64,000 nt of DNA from Arcuatula senhousia (GCA_963971305.1 OZ020308.1:16401092-16465091); one strand, 5' to 3'. Shown: positions 10,219 to 21,300, numbered from the stretch's first letter. The notes: a model not told the origin generated them from the letters alone. Numbers and translations are program-made.

Positions 10219-12217
10219 CACTGTAAAAACTGCCAACGCTTAACATGTTTAACGAGTGTTGAATTCTTAAACATGTGCGTTTGATATTTTAACACCAATG
10301 TTTATAAAATAAACATCTCCATTTAAATTTTAAACATCAAATGTTTAAAACGACAAAAAATTAAACACTCATGTTTAGACAGAAATGCTTAAACACCCAT
10401 GTTTAACAGGCATGATTTAACCAAATTTAGTTAAAAGTAAGTTAATAAATTTTGATTTAAATGCGTTGAATTCAGTTCTTATTTTAAAATACACAATTTT
10501 ATGTAAACGAATAGCAACAGAAATGAAAAGGAGGCTTTTAAGAAAAAATATTGAAACATGATTTTTAATGTTAGCATTTTTGTTCATTTTGTTCAAATCT
10601 GGTGTTGTGTTTGTGGCATCAATTTATTAGACAATTAATAGACTTTTTAGATAGAAAATGTTAAAACAAACGGAGCAAAAAGCGATTGAACGTTGATTTA
10701 CTAGATGATCGCAAATCATTTTAAACACTAATGTTTAATAAAGCTATGAAAATCCTATGAAGAATAAACACTTATATTAAACACTGTCTAGCGTTTAATT
10801 CCTACCACCGGAAATCGTCATCATATCACGTGATGACATTGGATTTCACGGGCTTAAATTTTGAATATTTGTTATGAAATAACAGACAAGGAGGAATAAA
10901 ACAATGAGATGATCACATATGGTAAGTTCTTTATTTAACAATGAGAAACTGTATATGAATATAATGTATTAGGTGTAAGAACGAGAAATATGAAACCTTT
11001 CATGGAAAAAAAACCTAACATAAATAGAGTGAAAACATTATTCTGTTACAGTAAAAACGTTCCGAGAGACTTCCATGAAACTTCACTGCATTTGTGAGTA
11101 TAAATGACACAGTTATGTGATCAATTCATTACATTTTGTATAGAACAAATTAACTCCTGGTATATAATATTAATTATTGACTGTAAAAGGTTTTCTAAGT
11201 AAAATGGTTGCTTGTTTAGGGTAAAATTTAAACACCAATGCTTAACTTTAAAATACTAGTGTTTAAAATTGATTACAAATGTTATGTTTACTTTTCAGGC
11301 TCTTTGTATTGAAGAACTGAGATGGAAAGTACATAATACAAATACAGAATCTATATTGTACATTTTGTATCTAAGCTGAACCTCTTCATCTTATTTTGAT
11401 GTTACTGAAACTGATTTGACAGAATTTGAAAACGAGACAAAGACTTTGTGAACACAGAAAAATAAAACATTTCATGTATTTCTTTGTGAAGGAAACCACC
11501 GAATAACTCTCTTTTATTTGTGGAATGAGAATTGGAAAGTAATAAAAAAGATGGAGCTACTGAAATAATTGCTGCAATTTGACATTTGAAGGACACTAAA
11601 GCATCTAGTGCTTACTGCACTGAGAATATTAAACTGAAAAAAAAATTGACTTTATGTGAAATTGTGTTATTTGTGTTTTAATATATCATAATAAAAAACC
11701 AGACAAATATAATTTTCAAATGTTCTTCTGTTATTTCTTTATTACATGTATCCATTTGATGTGAAAAAATCGGAATACCACAAGAAAGTCATTTATTTAC
11801 ACATACATGTAAATTATTCCTTTTACATGTATTTCATTTTTTTAAAGCGAGCCAAATATGTTAAATTGTTTAAATAAAAGGTTTACGTTTAAACACACAT
11901 GTTTAAAATTAAAATATTAAACATGTTTGAGGGTTTAAAATTTAAAATAATAAACGTGTTTAAGTGTTTATTATCTGTTGCATCCCTATAAACACTTTAT
12001 GGTGTTTTTAATATAAACACCATAACATGTTTAAGAGTTAAACATGCATGTTTATAGGATAAACAGGTGTGTTTAAAAAGTGTTTAATTTATAAACATGT
12101 CAAGTATTTAAAATCCAAACACTAGTGTTTATTAGTGTTTAATATTTAAACATATTTTAATGTTTATTATCTGTTGCAAAAAGGTGTTTATGTATTAAAC
12201 ACTTAGTTTTTACAGTG
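10219..12217. mobile_element. Non-autonomous TIR element rich in TTTAAACA/TGTTTAAA motifs
   Basis: The ends are CACTGTAAAAACT and its complement AGTTTTTACAGTG, flanked on both sides by TATA, so the target duplication is TA or TATA. The first 220 bp and the last 350 bp are packed with variants of AAACAC..ATGTTTA in both orientations. A few more copies occur at 10,720-10,790 and 11,225-11,275. The length is 1,999 bp. No open frame over 64 codons exists inside, so it must be mobilised in trans if it moves. A TA duplication would fit a Tc1/mariner-type enzyme, but the TIR sequence was not matched to a named family. Confidence 0.8.
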
Positions 12218-12600
12218 TATAATCAGATATTAAAATTATCAAGAAAATTTATATAGCAACAGAACATTTGAATGTATCTGTACACTTGAAACTGAGTTGC
12301 ATAAGTACATTAAAACTCAATTACAGATGATAGTTTGCTGGTTCCGTCCACCATTTGTTTCTCAATTACTGTATAATGAGCTAGGATCATTTTGATGTAA
12401 AGTTCAATTCTACGATAGGGTCATAGCCTTGTTCGTCCTTCATTTGAAAAAAAATAAGGAGGAAAAGAAACAAAAGCTAGATTGGTCGATAGAATTACTT
12501 CTATATTTCAAAAAACATATAATTAGCTTGATCATCCATTTTCTCTTTATCAACTTTCTTGAAATTTGACATTAATTAAAATATAAGCTCAGCGCAATAA
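12218..12600. other. Non-coding DNA, presumed intron of the minus-strand shell-matrix-like gene
   Basis: It lies 3' of the splice donor of the exon at 12,612-13,011 on the minus strand, so it is probably intron. No next exon could be recognised. Confidence 0.4.
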
Positions 12601-12611
12601 GAATGACTTAC

Positions 12612-13011
12612 TTAACAATCCGATAATGCCACCGCCGCCAAATCCGCCAAAACCACCCCCGCCACCGACGTTGCCACCTTGACGTATAATAGTTGCTGGG
12701 ATTAATCTTTGGCCTGACCCACCACTGTTAACGGGCACTGGTACGGGATATCTGTAGGGAACGATAACAGTGCCACCGCCGCCTCTTCCGTCATTTTTAC
12801 CGTAACTACTGTAGCCACCATATCCTTTACCATAGCTGCTGCCACTATAACCGCTGCTACCACCGTAACTTCTGCCATAACTACCAACTCCGTAACCGCT
12901 TCTGTATCCAGTGTAACTAGCTCCCAAAACATTAATGCAAAATACAAACAAAATGGCGCATACACGGATGCACTCACAGAATTTACTCGCCAGTCGCATT
13001 TTTTCTGGTAT
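12612..13011 (-). CDS. Exon of a secreted glycine/tyrosine-rich protein, shematrin-like (shell matrix)
   Basis: The start codon is at 12,999-12,997. The N-terminus has a basic start and a hydrophobic core (VCAILFVFCINVLG), then a likely signal cleavage after GA at about residue 27. The mature part has GYGxGSYG, SSYGKGYGG and SSYGKN repeats, a proline/valine patch (YRYPVPVPV), then a Gly-rich tail (GGGGGFGGFGGGG). This composition is typical of shematrins and other glycine-rich proteins secreted by the mantle into the shell. On the minus strand the exon begins after a TTTCAG acceptor (AG ending at 13,012). It ends at a perfect GTAAGT donor starting at 12,611, after 129 codons and one base, so the gene continues to lower coordinates. 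The stop seen by reading through is intronic. Other Gly-rich secreted proteins (for example silk-like or byssal) cannot be excluded. Confidence 0.72.
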
Positions 13012-13890
13012 CTGAAATTATATTGAAACAAAAATTAACAACACTACCAAAGCTTTTATTGACAAAAATATAACATATAAGAGTAATGGCGATCTCAATG
13101 GTCCTGATTTGGTGAATGAATTATTGATAACGATAGAGAGTACCAAACGAAAATATTATTGATGGGCAAACTGGTGCGACATTTAAGCAATATTTACATC
13201 AAAAATTAAATCTTTTCTTGTAATCAATGCAAATAGGTTTTGAAAGCTTCCTAACACTAGGCAGGGAGAAACACAAAATATTTGAATGTGGAACAAATTC
13301 GTATTACTTAAAGAATTTAATAGATGAACATTCATTATAATGGTTACATGGAACTTAGGAAAGGCTTCTATACAGGGCAACAATTCTTTATTACAATAAA
13401 AATGCTTCATAGCATTTGAAATGGAAAATCAGAAATATTTTTATTTTGTTATATAATATAACTATTTTAAGCATAGAAAATGATGAAAAATGTGTTTCTA
13501 CGATTTATTACCTGATCTACTTACCCTGTTGTATACGATTACTGCAATTCGCCAATGACACGAGGTTTTATATTAGTAGATTTGGCACAGGAAACTCGAT
13601 CCAATCGAAATGTCCGTTTCGATGTGAATGACTTGAAAAACTGCATGATTTACAACTTTTTCCATAACCTAGAGTAATATATACTAATTATAGTCGCACC
13701 GTGTGTAAAACAAGCTAGTTTTGTCAGGATTGAGATGTATCAGATTCAGGAAGGGCACAATGGAACATGGTTTAAGTAAGAGGGTATAGCCAAAATACGA
13801 AATTTTCAAGTTTATTAAAAATTACTGATTGAATTCAACATCTGTATTGTTAATGAAATTCAAAGATTTTTCAATTGTAAGAAAAGTGTG
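13012..13890. other. Non-coding DNA upstream of the shell-matrix-like exon
   Basis: It is presumed to hold the first intron and promoter of the minus-strand gene, because the coding exon starts with a splice acceptor. No 5' exon or TATA box could be assigned with confidence. Confidence 0.35.
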
Positions 13891-13955
13891 AAGCAGGGGT
13901 ACCAATAGGGCATCCGAATGCCAAAGTCCGAAAGGGTAGAAACAAATTAGTTTTA
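13891..13955. repeat. Dispersed repeat fragment, family A (leader)
   Basis: GGGGTACCAATAGGGCATCC and AAAGTCCGAAAGGG match the copy at 6,721-6,790. Confidence 0.6.
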
Positions 13956-14087
13956 TAGAATAATAATTTGTCTTGGTTTACATAAAGATCAACAAAATGT
14001 TTTTTTTACAGAACGTTAGTCGAAAGGAAAGTGGTAATTGTACTTAAATGTGTCAATATAATTTTTCTGCTATTTTCTTTCCTGCAG

Positions 14088-14186
14088 CCTTCCGGGATAA
14101 AGAATGAAGAATTCGCCAAGTATCAAACTTTTGGCAAGAAACTGGAGAACTTTGTTGCGCTGCCAGTTTCGGAGTATTATGTTTAA
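14088..14186 (+). CDS. Possible terminal coding exon of an unidentified gene
   Basis: A strong polypyrimidine tract and CTGCAG acceptor (AG at 14,086-14,087) precede 32 in-frame codons and a TAA. The peptide is hydrophilic with an ordered look: it contains KNEEFAKYQTFGKK and ends LPVSEYYV. No matching upstream exon was recognised and no domain could be named. It could be a chance open stretch. Confidence 0.35.
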   Translation, partial: PSGIKNEEFAKYQTFGKKLENFVALPVSEYYV

Positions 14187-14389
14187 GGGAGGTTGTTATT
14201 TATTTATTTATTTTTTGTTAATTTCGAAGTCAAGATATTCTATACTTGTCATTTAGACCACCGAGTAACCACAGATCGGTACAAAAGATAACCAATCACC
14301 CAAACGAGAAAAAAAAGCAGTCAAAACTGTTTGAATTCGCCATGTAAATTTCAAAATTTCAAACAACTTTTTTTTCTTCATATTTTGGT

Positions 14390-14870
14390 TTATGATAAAT
14401 ACCGGTATGGTTTTGATTTATTGTTCTATGCTCTTCATATTCGTAAATTATAATAAACTGTTTACCATAGTAGATATTTTGATAGAGCAACTCTTAGTAT
14501 TGAATAGACGAAAAGCGTCGCTTAATTTATTTCCTCAAACTACGTTGTCATTTTTTTTCAAACATCAGTGGTGGTAAGCGCTGTTTGTGAGATTTCAGCA
14601 TAAACACTTCGATCTGTGCTGAAGAACACATCAAAGCAAGAAAAATTCTCCTTAAAAAATCAAAAATTGTCAAAAATCTTAGGTTTATCTTCCCAAGGCA
14701 TTGGTTTATTCACGGCCCTGTTACATGTAGGCATATCTCCCTTTAATGTTCTGTGGTATTTGTATACTTTTGATGTTCGGCATTTTCTTTATTTCGAGTA
14801 GATCGCCACTGATGATCTCCAATAGACGGAAAGCGCGCCAGGCTTAGCAAAATTTAATGTTAGGAACTTT
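14390..14870 (+). repeat. Decayed hammerhead-bearing repeat, probable tandem dimer
   Basis: Two decayed hammerhead-like blocks lie about 317 bp apart, at 14,487-14,522 and 14,804-14,843. The upstream TTCTATGCTCTTCATATTC also precedes the complete-core copy at 56,874. A dimer with two ribozyme blocks a few hundred bases apart is the layout of retrozyme-like and Penelope-associated repeats. The first block has lost the CTGATGA core. The second keeps CTGATGA but carries GCC instead of GTC at the cleavage position. Both are probably inactive. Confidence 0.6.
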
Positions 14871-15182
14871 GCTGTAATTTTATTTAACTGTTTTATTAAT
14901 AGCATTGTTATGTAATACTATATTCAAGGTTAAGAATAGGAGTAGCGTCATATCCGGTCCCGGTCCGCCCTTTTGAATGTTCTGTGCATGTCTATGACAT
15001 CATATTCTTTTCCGATGGGTCATATTGAATCTAGGCGGCCATATTGCTTCCGGTAAATTAAGGGTAGGTAATTCCGGACGGTAAAAGGTCTGTAACTTAT
15101 TTATTCCTTGACTGATTCGTTTCGGGTTTGTAGCATTGTCTTAAGTAAGACAATTTCTTTTTGTTGGTTTTCTTTGTGGTCG
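14871..15182. other. Non-coding DNA
   Basis: Nothing was recognised apart from a slightly GC-richer stretch at 14,940-15,090. Confidence 0.4.
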
Positions 15183-15639
15183 TCAGTGGTAATTAGGGGC
15201 TTGATCATCTGGGGACAACTTCTTATTTCTTATCGAAGCTGGGGTTGGTGTATATCGTTGGAAAGGTCGCAAGATGTAGATGGCATTTCTGAGATGTTTG
15301 AGTCGGTAGTGGTCAGTCGTCGGTCAGGGCTTGACCATAAGATGTCCCATTTTTTTCTTGTATATTAAACGAGTAATATGACATTGTAAACTTTTGAAAT
15401 CTAGTTTTAATTCTTGTGGTTTTTTTTGTGATAATCTAAAGGGAGTTAGTCGTGGTTTTTACTGTGTTTTAAAGTTTGTATTTGATAACATTTTATAAGG
15501 AATTTGCTGAGCCTTGTGAGGCAGGAGTTTAAGTACTAATTTGTATTTCTATATGGGTGTATCAAAGTCGTTAGGGATAACAAGTCCATTTTAAGTTTCG
15601 ATACTTTATTGTGAAAACATTAATATGTTTCGGTCTTCA

Positions 15640-16656
15640 TCTCTTCTTTTTCACTGTCCTCGTCAGGTGTGAACTGTTTTATTTTCTCATCCACCAAGTA
15701 TACTTTCTCTTCTCAGAAGCGTATTTCAAAGAATCTTCATATTCGTAATCTTCATTGTCTCTTAGGCATTAGCTGTTTAATTGATCTTCTTGTGGACTGG
15801 GTCTCGTGCCATTTCCATTGGCCACATTATGTTATTTTCATAACGATTTTTCAGAGCTTCTCTATAGAGCAGAAGCAAAGCCCAATCATCCTTTGATATT
15901 GCCTGTTTTCCGTGGTGACCACTTTCCGTGAATTCATCCACTTTCTTTTCGTGTTCTTCTTTGTAGCTGATCATCACCTCTCCAATAAAGCCATCCCACG
16001 GATCGAGCTGTTCTCTTGGATAAGTTTCTTGGTCCTCAGACATATCGTTACTCTTTTATGATTCTATATTCGAGTCCTTTTATGATTCCGTATCCGATTC
16101 CTAATTAGTAAGCCATTCCCGGCCATCCTCCAACCATTCCGGTTCCTCCATTTTCTTTTGATGCTTCTGTTCTTTGTGTCCCTGTAGATTAAGCAACTCT
16201 TGGCTTGTGTATCTGCATTCGTCGCAGTGATACATGTTTCCTTTTCGACGTCCGGGTTCTAACTGACGATTTTTGTTCCTTCCTTGTAAATTTATCTATC
16301 ACTTCTGAAAAGTAAAGCAGGTTGCTAACAGAGCCCTCATTCCCGGGGCAGATTGGATCGGGTCTTGTTAAATGCTTTCCTGTTTATTCTGTATACGGGC
16401 AACAATTTTTCGTCTCAAGGTTGCCTAACTCTCTTTCTTGTATGCAAATCGCCACTTTTAAAACTTGCGCCACTTTCTTAAAATTTTCTGGTAATCCTAG
16501 CAGGACACAATTTGTTTCGATTTGTAAAACTGATATTTTGGCTTTCTCTCCCCGCATTAAGACAAGCACGTTCCCCATCCTCACTTTCAATGTTCTTCCT
16601 ATAGGTTTTAGAAGATAATCCATTACATTTGCTAATCTTGCTCTTTTGTCGATCAT
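15640..16656 (-). pseudogene. Broken zinc-finger gene of unknown family (copy A)
   Basis: Minus-strand fragments lie in order. First is an 88-codon basic/hydrophobic segment (16,656 down to 16,384; includes VMDYLLKPIGRTLKVRMGN). Next is a C2H2 finger near 16,234-16,163 (C-x2-C-x12-H-x4-H, beginning YHCDEC). Then comes an acidic linker, then an 88-codon acidic segment (16,043-15,777; begins MSEDQETYPREQ). Finger and acidic segment share a frame, interrupted by two TAA stops present in both copies, plus a TAG only in this copy. The segment after 15,777 continues in another frame. The family was not recognised; a transposon-encoded protein is most likely given the repeat context. Confidence 0.55.
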
Positions 16657-16780
16657 CTTGCTCTTTTGCTTGCTTATCTTGCTCTTTTGCAGCTTATCTT
16701 ACTTTTTTGTCTGCTCATCTTGCTCTTTTGCTTCTCATCTTGCTCTTTTTCTTGCTCGTCTTGCTCTTTTGCTGCTTTTT
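16640..16780. repeat. Short tandem repeat TCTTGCTCTTTTGC
   Basis: About seven imperfect copies of a 15-24 bp unit built on TCTTGCTCTTTTGC lie directly upstream (minus-strand sense) of the broken gene. Read on the minus strand it gives KSK/KRA-type low-complexity repeats. The same array is at 19,300-19,425 in copy B. Confidence 0.75.
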
Positions 16781-17094
16781 GGGGTCTATAAACTAATTAA
16801 GTCACTCAAGCAGCACCAGCATTGGCCGTTTTAACCCTTTCTCCCCATTCCACTTAAGCCATAGCAGCAGCAACAACAACAACTTCTCCCCCTTCTCTAC
16901 TCTTCTGCTATGAAATCTACCCTTAACCATTTCTCTTGCTCGCCCTCTCCTGTTTTGTTTCTCTGTTTAATATCGTCGGCTTGCAATTCCTGTTTCCCAA
17001 TAGTCGATTCTTTGTGTGTTGAACGAAATCAATGTAAAAAGTACATTTGATGAACAACAAAAGGAGCACTACGTGCAAAACAGGAGAGGACAAG

Positions 17095-17420
17095 AGAAAG
17101 GGTTAGGGTAAACTGTATCGCAAAAGAGTTAGTTACATGAATAAAACTCAATTACACAAAAGATGAGAATCTAGGTTAGGGTTAGGGATTAGAGTATGGT
17201 TAGGCTTATGGCTAGAGTTAGGGATAAACTACATAGCAGAAGAGTTAGGGTACGAACATGAATAGAAATATTATACACAACAGATGGGAATTCGGGTTAG
17301 GGTTGGAGTTATGGTTAAAGGTTAAAAATTAAAGTTAAATAAAAAGGGCTAGGGTTAGAGAAGAGAGAGTTAGGGTAAGCTATAGAGAAGAGAGAATGGG
17401 AGTCAGGGTTATAAATACAA
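17095..17420 (+). repeat. Degenerate interstitial telomere-like repeats (TTAGGG), copy A
   Basis: Clusters of TTAGGG, TTAGGGTT and one-base variants are interspersed with GAAGAGTTAGGG-type blocks. TTAGGG is the usual molluscan telomere repeat. The array is too degenerate and too internal to be a chromosome end. Confidence 0.65.
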
Positions 17421-18307
17421 TGACAAATAAAGGCAAATAAAGTTAGATAAAGGTAACAACAAAACTACCGAACTGGGGTGATCAATTTCATATATCCAAG
17501 AAGACACAAGAGGTAAAGAGGTAATCATCTCAGTACTTCAATCTGTCACAAGCTACTTGAAATAATTGTTGTAGTCTGGGTTTACCAGGGCTGGAGTTAA
17601 AACAAACAACCATCTTTGGGTTTAGGGTTCTTTATTCCATATTAGCATATCATTATAAAATACCCTATAAATAACAATATTATAATACTTCTGGTCCATT
17701 GTGTCTGATATCAAATAAGTATCAGATTATGAATCGGGCACAATGTAAATCTAGAATGCTTCAATAGTACATCAACTTGTTCAATCAATCAATGACTGAC
17801 TGACTGACTGACTGGGGAGTTAAACGTCATGACTATACCTAGATATAGTATCAGTGGTAATTAGGGGCTTGATCATCTGGGGACAACTTCTTATTTCTTA
17901 TCGAAGCTGGGGTTGGTGTATATCGTTGGAAAGGTCGCAAGATGTAGATGGCATTTCTGAGATGTTTGAGTCGGTAGTGGTCAGTCGTCGGTCAGGGCTT
18001 GACCATAAGATGTCCCATTTTTTTCTTGTATATTAAACGAGTAATATGACATTGTAAACTTTTGAAATCTAGTTTTAATTCTTGTGGTTTTTTTTGTGAT
18101 AATCTAAAGGGAGTTAGTCGTGGTTTTTACTGTGTTTTAAAGTTTGTATTTGATAACATTTTATAAGGAATTTGCTGAGCCTTGTGAGGCAGGAGTTTAA
18201 GTACTAATTTGTATTTCTATATAGGTGTATCAAAGTCGTTAGGGATAACAAGTCCATTTTAAGTTTCGATACTTTATTGTGAAAACATTGATATGTTTCG
18301 GTCTTCA

Positions 18308-19318
18308 TCTCTTCTTTTTCACTGTCCTCGTCAGGTGTGAACTGTTTTATTTTCTCATCCACCAAGTATACTTTCTCTTCTCAGAAGCGTATTTCAAAGA
18401 ATCTTCATATTCGTAATCTTCATTGTCTCTTAGGCATTAGCTGTTTAATTGATCTTCTTGTGGACTGGGTCTCGTGCCATTTCCATTGGCCACATTATGT
18501 TATTTTCATAACGATTTTTCAGAGCTTCTCTATAGAGCAGAAGCAAAGCCCAATCATCCTTTGATATTGCCTGTTTTCCGTGGTGACCACTTTCCGTGAA
18601 TTCATCCACTTTCTTTTCGTGTTCTTCTTTGTAGCTGATCATCACCTCTCCAATAAAGCCATCCCACGGATCGAGCTGTTCTCTTGGATAAGTTTCTTGG
18701 TCCTCAGACATATCGTTACTCTTTTATGATTCTATATTCGAGTCCTTTTATGATTCCGTATCCGATTCCTCATTAGTAAGCCATTCCCGGCCCTCCTCCA
18801 ACCATTCCGGTTCCTCCATTTTCTTTTGATGCTTCTGTTCTTTGTGTCCCTGTAGATTGAGCAACTCTTGGCTTGTGTATCTGCATTTGTCGCAGTGATT
18901 CATGTTTCCTTTTCGACGTCCGGGTTCTAACTGACGATTTTTGTTCCTTCCTTGTAAATTTATCTATCACTTCTGAAAAGTAAAGCAGGTTGCTAACAGA
19001 GCCCTCATTCCCGGGGCAGATTGGATCGGGTCTTGTTAAATGCTTTCCTGTTTATTCTGTATATGGGCAACAATTTTTCGTCTCAAGGTTGCCTAACTCT
19101 CTTTCTTGTATGCAAATCGCCACTTTTTAAACTTGCGCCACTTTCTTAAAATTTTCTGGTAATCCTAGCAGACACAATTTGTTTCGATTTGTAAAACTGA
19201 TATTTTGGCTTTCTCTCCCCGCATTAAGACAAGCACGTTCCCCATCCTCACTTTCAATGTTCTTCCTATAGGTTTTAGAAGATAATCCATTACATTTGCT
19301 AATCTTGCTCTTTTGCTT
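18308..19318 (-). pseudogene. Broken zinc-finger gene of unknown family (copy B)
   Basis: This is the duplicate of the gene in copy A. The 88-codon acidic frame (18,711-18,445) is identical. The finger region is near 18,902-18,831, with CDKC in place of CDEC. The TAG of copy A reads GAG here, but the two TAA stops between finger and acidic segment remain. A one-base loss near 19,170 breaks the upstream basic segment that is still open in copy A. Both copies were already dead when the unit duplicated. Confidence 0.55.
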
Positions 19319-19744
19319 GCTTATCTTGCTCTTTTGCAGCTTATCTTACTCTTTTGTCTGCTCATCTTGCTCTTTTGCTTCTCATCTTGCTCTTTTTCTT
19401 GCTCGTCTTGCTCTTTTGCTGCTTTTTGGGGTCTATAAACTAATTAAGTCACTCAAGCAGCACCAGCATTGGCCGTTTTAACCCTTTCTCCCCATTCCAC
19501 TTAAGCCATAGCAGCAGCAGCAAGAACAACTTCTCCCCCTTTTCTACTCTTCTGCTATGAAATCTACCCTTAACCATTTCTCTTGCTCGCCCTCTCCTGT
19601 TTTGTTTCTCTGTTTCAATATCGTCGACTTGCAATTCCTGTTTTCCAATAGTCGATTCTTTGTGTGTTGAACGAAATCAATGTAAAAAGGACATTTGATG
19701 AACAACAAAAGGAGCACTACGTGCAAAACAGGAGAGGACAAGAG

Positions 19745-20110
19745 ACAGGGTTAAGGTAAACTGTATCGCAAAAGAGTTAGTTAGATGAATAAAACTCAAT
19801 TACACAAAAGATGAGAATCTAGGTTAGGGTTAGGGATTAGAGTATTGTTAGGGTTATGGCTAGAGTTAGGGATAAACTACATAGCAGAAGAGTTAGGGTT
19901 TAGAGTATGGTTAGGGTTATGGCTAGAGTTAGGGATAAACTACATAGCAGAAGAGTTAGGGTACGAACATGAATAGAAATACTATACACAACAGATGGGA
20001 ATTCGAGTTAGGGTTGGAGTTATGGTTAAAGGTTAAAAATTAAAGTAAAAGAAAAAGGGCTAGGGTTAGAGAAGAGAGAGTTAGGGTAAGCTATAGAGTT
20101 AGAGTAAGCT
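19745..20110 (+). repeat. Degenerate interstitial telomere-like repeats (TTAGGG), copy B
   Basis: This is the second copy of the array, enlarged by a local duplication of a block of about 65 bp (about 19,830-19,955). Confidence 0.65.
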
Positions 20111-20589
20111 ATAGAGAAGAGAGAATGGGGGTCAGGGTTATAAATACAATGACAAAAAAGGCAAATAGAGTTAGATAAAGGTAACAACAAAACTACCGAA
20201 CTGAGGTGATCAATTTCATATATCCAAGAAGACACAAGAGGTAAAGAGGTAATCATCTCAGTACTTCAATCTGTCACAAGCTACTTGAAATACTTGTTGT
20301 AGTCTGGGTTTACCAGGGCTGGAGTTAAAACAAACAACCATCTTTGGGTTTAGGGTTCTTTATTCCATATTAGCATATCATTATAAAATACCCTATAAAT
20401 AACAATATTATAATACTTCTGGTCCATTGTGTCTGATATCAAATAAGTATCAGATTATGAATCGGGCACAATGTAAATCTAGAATGCTTCAATAGTACAT
20501 CAACTTGTTCAATCAATCAATGACTGACTGACTGACTGGGGAGTTTCACGTCATGACTATACCTAGATATAGGTCTGCAGCGACGTGCT

Positions 20590-20860
20590 CTGAAGCGAGC
20601 ATTTAATAATTTATATAATAAAAGTAAATTAAATATTTTTTTGTAAATAACAGAAAATGAAGTAAATAAAAAATTAAATAAAAGAAAATGAATAAATAAT
20701 TAAAAAATTCATAATAATATTTAAAATAAGTGTTGTTAAAAATGAAAAAGAAAATATATATAAATAAATTGTGATACAATATAAATGATAGCAATGAAAT
20801 TAAAATAAAGGTAAATAAATGAAAAAAAATGGTTTATTAATTTTTTGAAAGAATATTAAA
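20590..20860. other. Extremely AT-rich spacer
   Basis: It is dominated by AAATAAA/TAAATAAA runs with no coding signal. Confidence 0.5.
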
Positions 20861-21300
20861 AATTTAGTGCCAAATATAATATGCCAGGACGTAGTGTAGG
20901 AGAAACAAGCCGGACCCGTGGTGCTGTTCTTTGAGAAACAAAAATTTAATGCCAAAAAGTAGGAAGAGTAGGAGCTTGGTTTTGAAATAAAAATTTAATG
21001 CCAAAGATGAGACGCAATGTATTTTGAAACAAAAATTTAATGCCAAATATGAGTGAATTAGCTAAACGTGAGCCGGACGCCAGAAACTGTAGGATGCCAA
21101 GCTGAAACCAGGAACAACAGCCGTGTATAATTTTGAACTGCCAAAAGGTGTTGCGTTTTAGAGCCAAATGCGTGTTTTTATTGGGTATGCCAAAGGTGTG
21201 TTGCAAATTTAAGTTATTTTGTGTGTTCGCAGTTAGATAGCCATTTTGTATGCATATTTTGAGCCGAGAAAATAATAAGCCAAAGGGTGTAAATTAATGC
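20860..21300 (+). repeat. Cluster of AAATTTAATGCCAAA motifs
   Basis: AAATTTAATGCCAAA or a one-base variant occurs near 20,860, 20,943, 20,992 and 21,034. Shorter TGCCAAA/AGCCAAA copies continue to about 21,290. Spacing is irregular (about 40-80 bp), so this is an iterated-motif cluster and not a simple satellite. Confidence 0.65.

Larger units (their letters stand above)
15183..17850. repeat. Tandem segmental duplication, copy A
   Basis: The unit starts TCAGTGGTAATTAGG at 15,183 and again at 17,851, so the period is 2,668 bp. The two copies differ by only a few scattered bases. Each unit holds a broken minus-strand gene, a short-period array, degenerate TTAGGG repeats and a (TGAC)n/CTGGGGAGTT end. 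The end sequence (AAACTCCCCAGTCAG...) also occurs at about 59,478-59,530, so the unit derives from a dispersed element. Confidence 0.95.
17851..20574. repeat. Tandem segmental duplication, copy B
   Basis: This is a direct repeat of copy A, about 56 bp longer. The extra length comes mainly from a second copy of a block ending ATAGCAGAAGAGTTAGGG (about 19,890-19,955) and a short repeat near 20,085-20,115. The outer right end continues into GTCTGCAGCGACG, which is missing at the A/B junction, so the junction was probably made by recombination within the element's end. Confidence 0.95.

Noticed and set aside
15669..15896. 75-codon plus-strand frame present identically in both duplicated units
   Set aside because: It is antisense to the better-supported acidic minus-strand frame, and identity merely reflects the recent duplication.
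17095..20110. True telomere
   Set aside because: TTAGGG units are degenerate and scattered, duplicated together with flanking DNA, and internal to the window.
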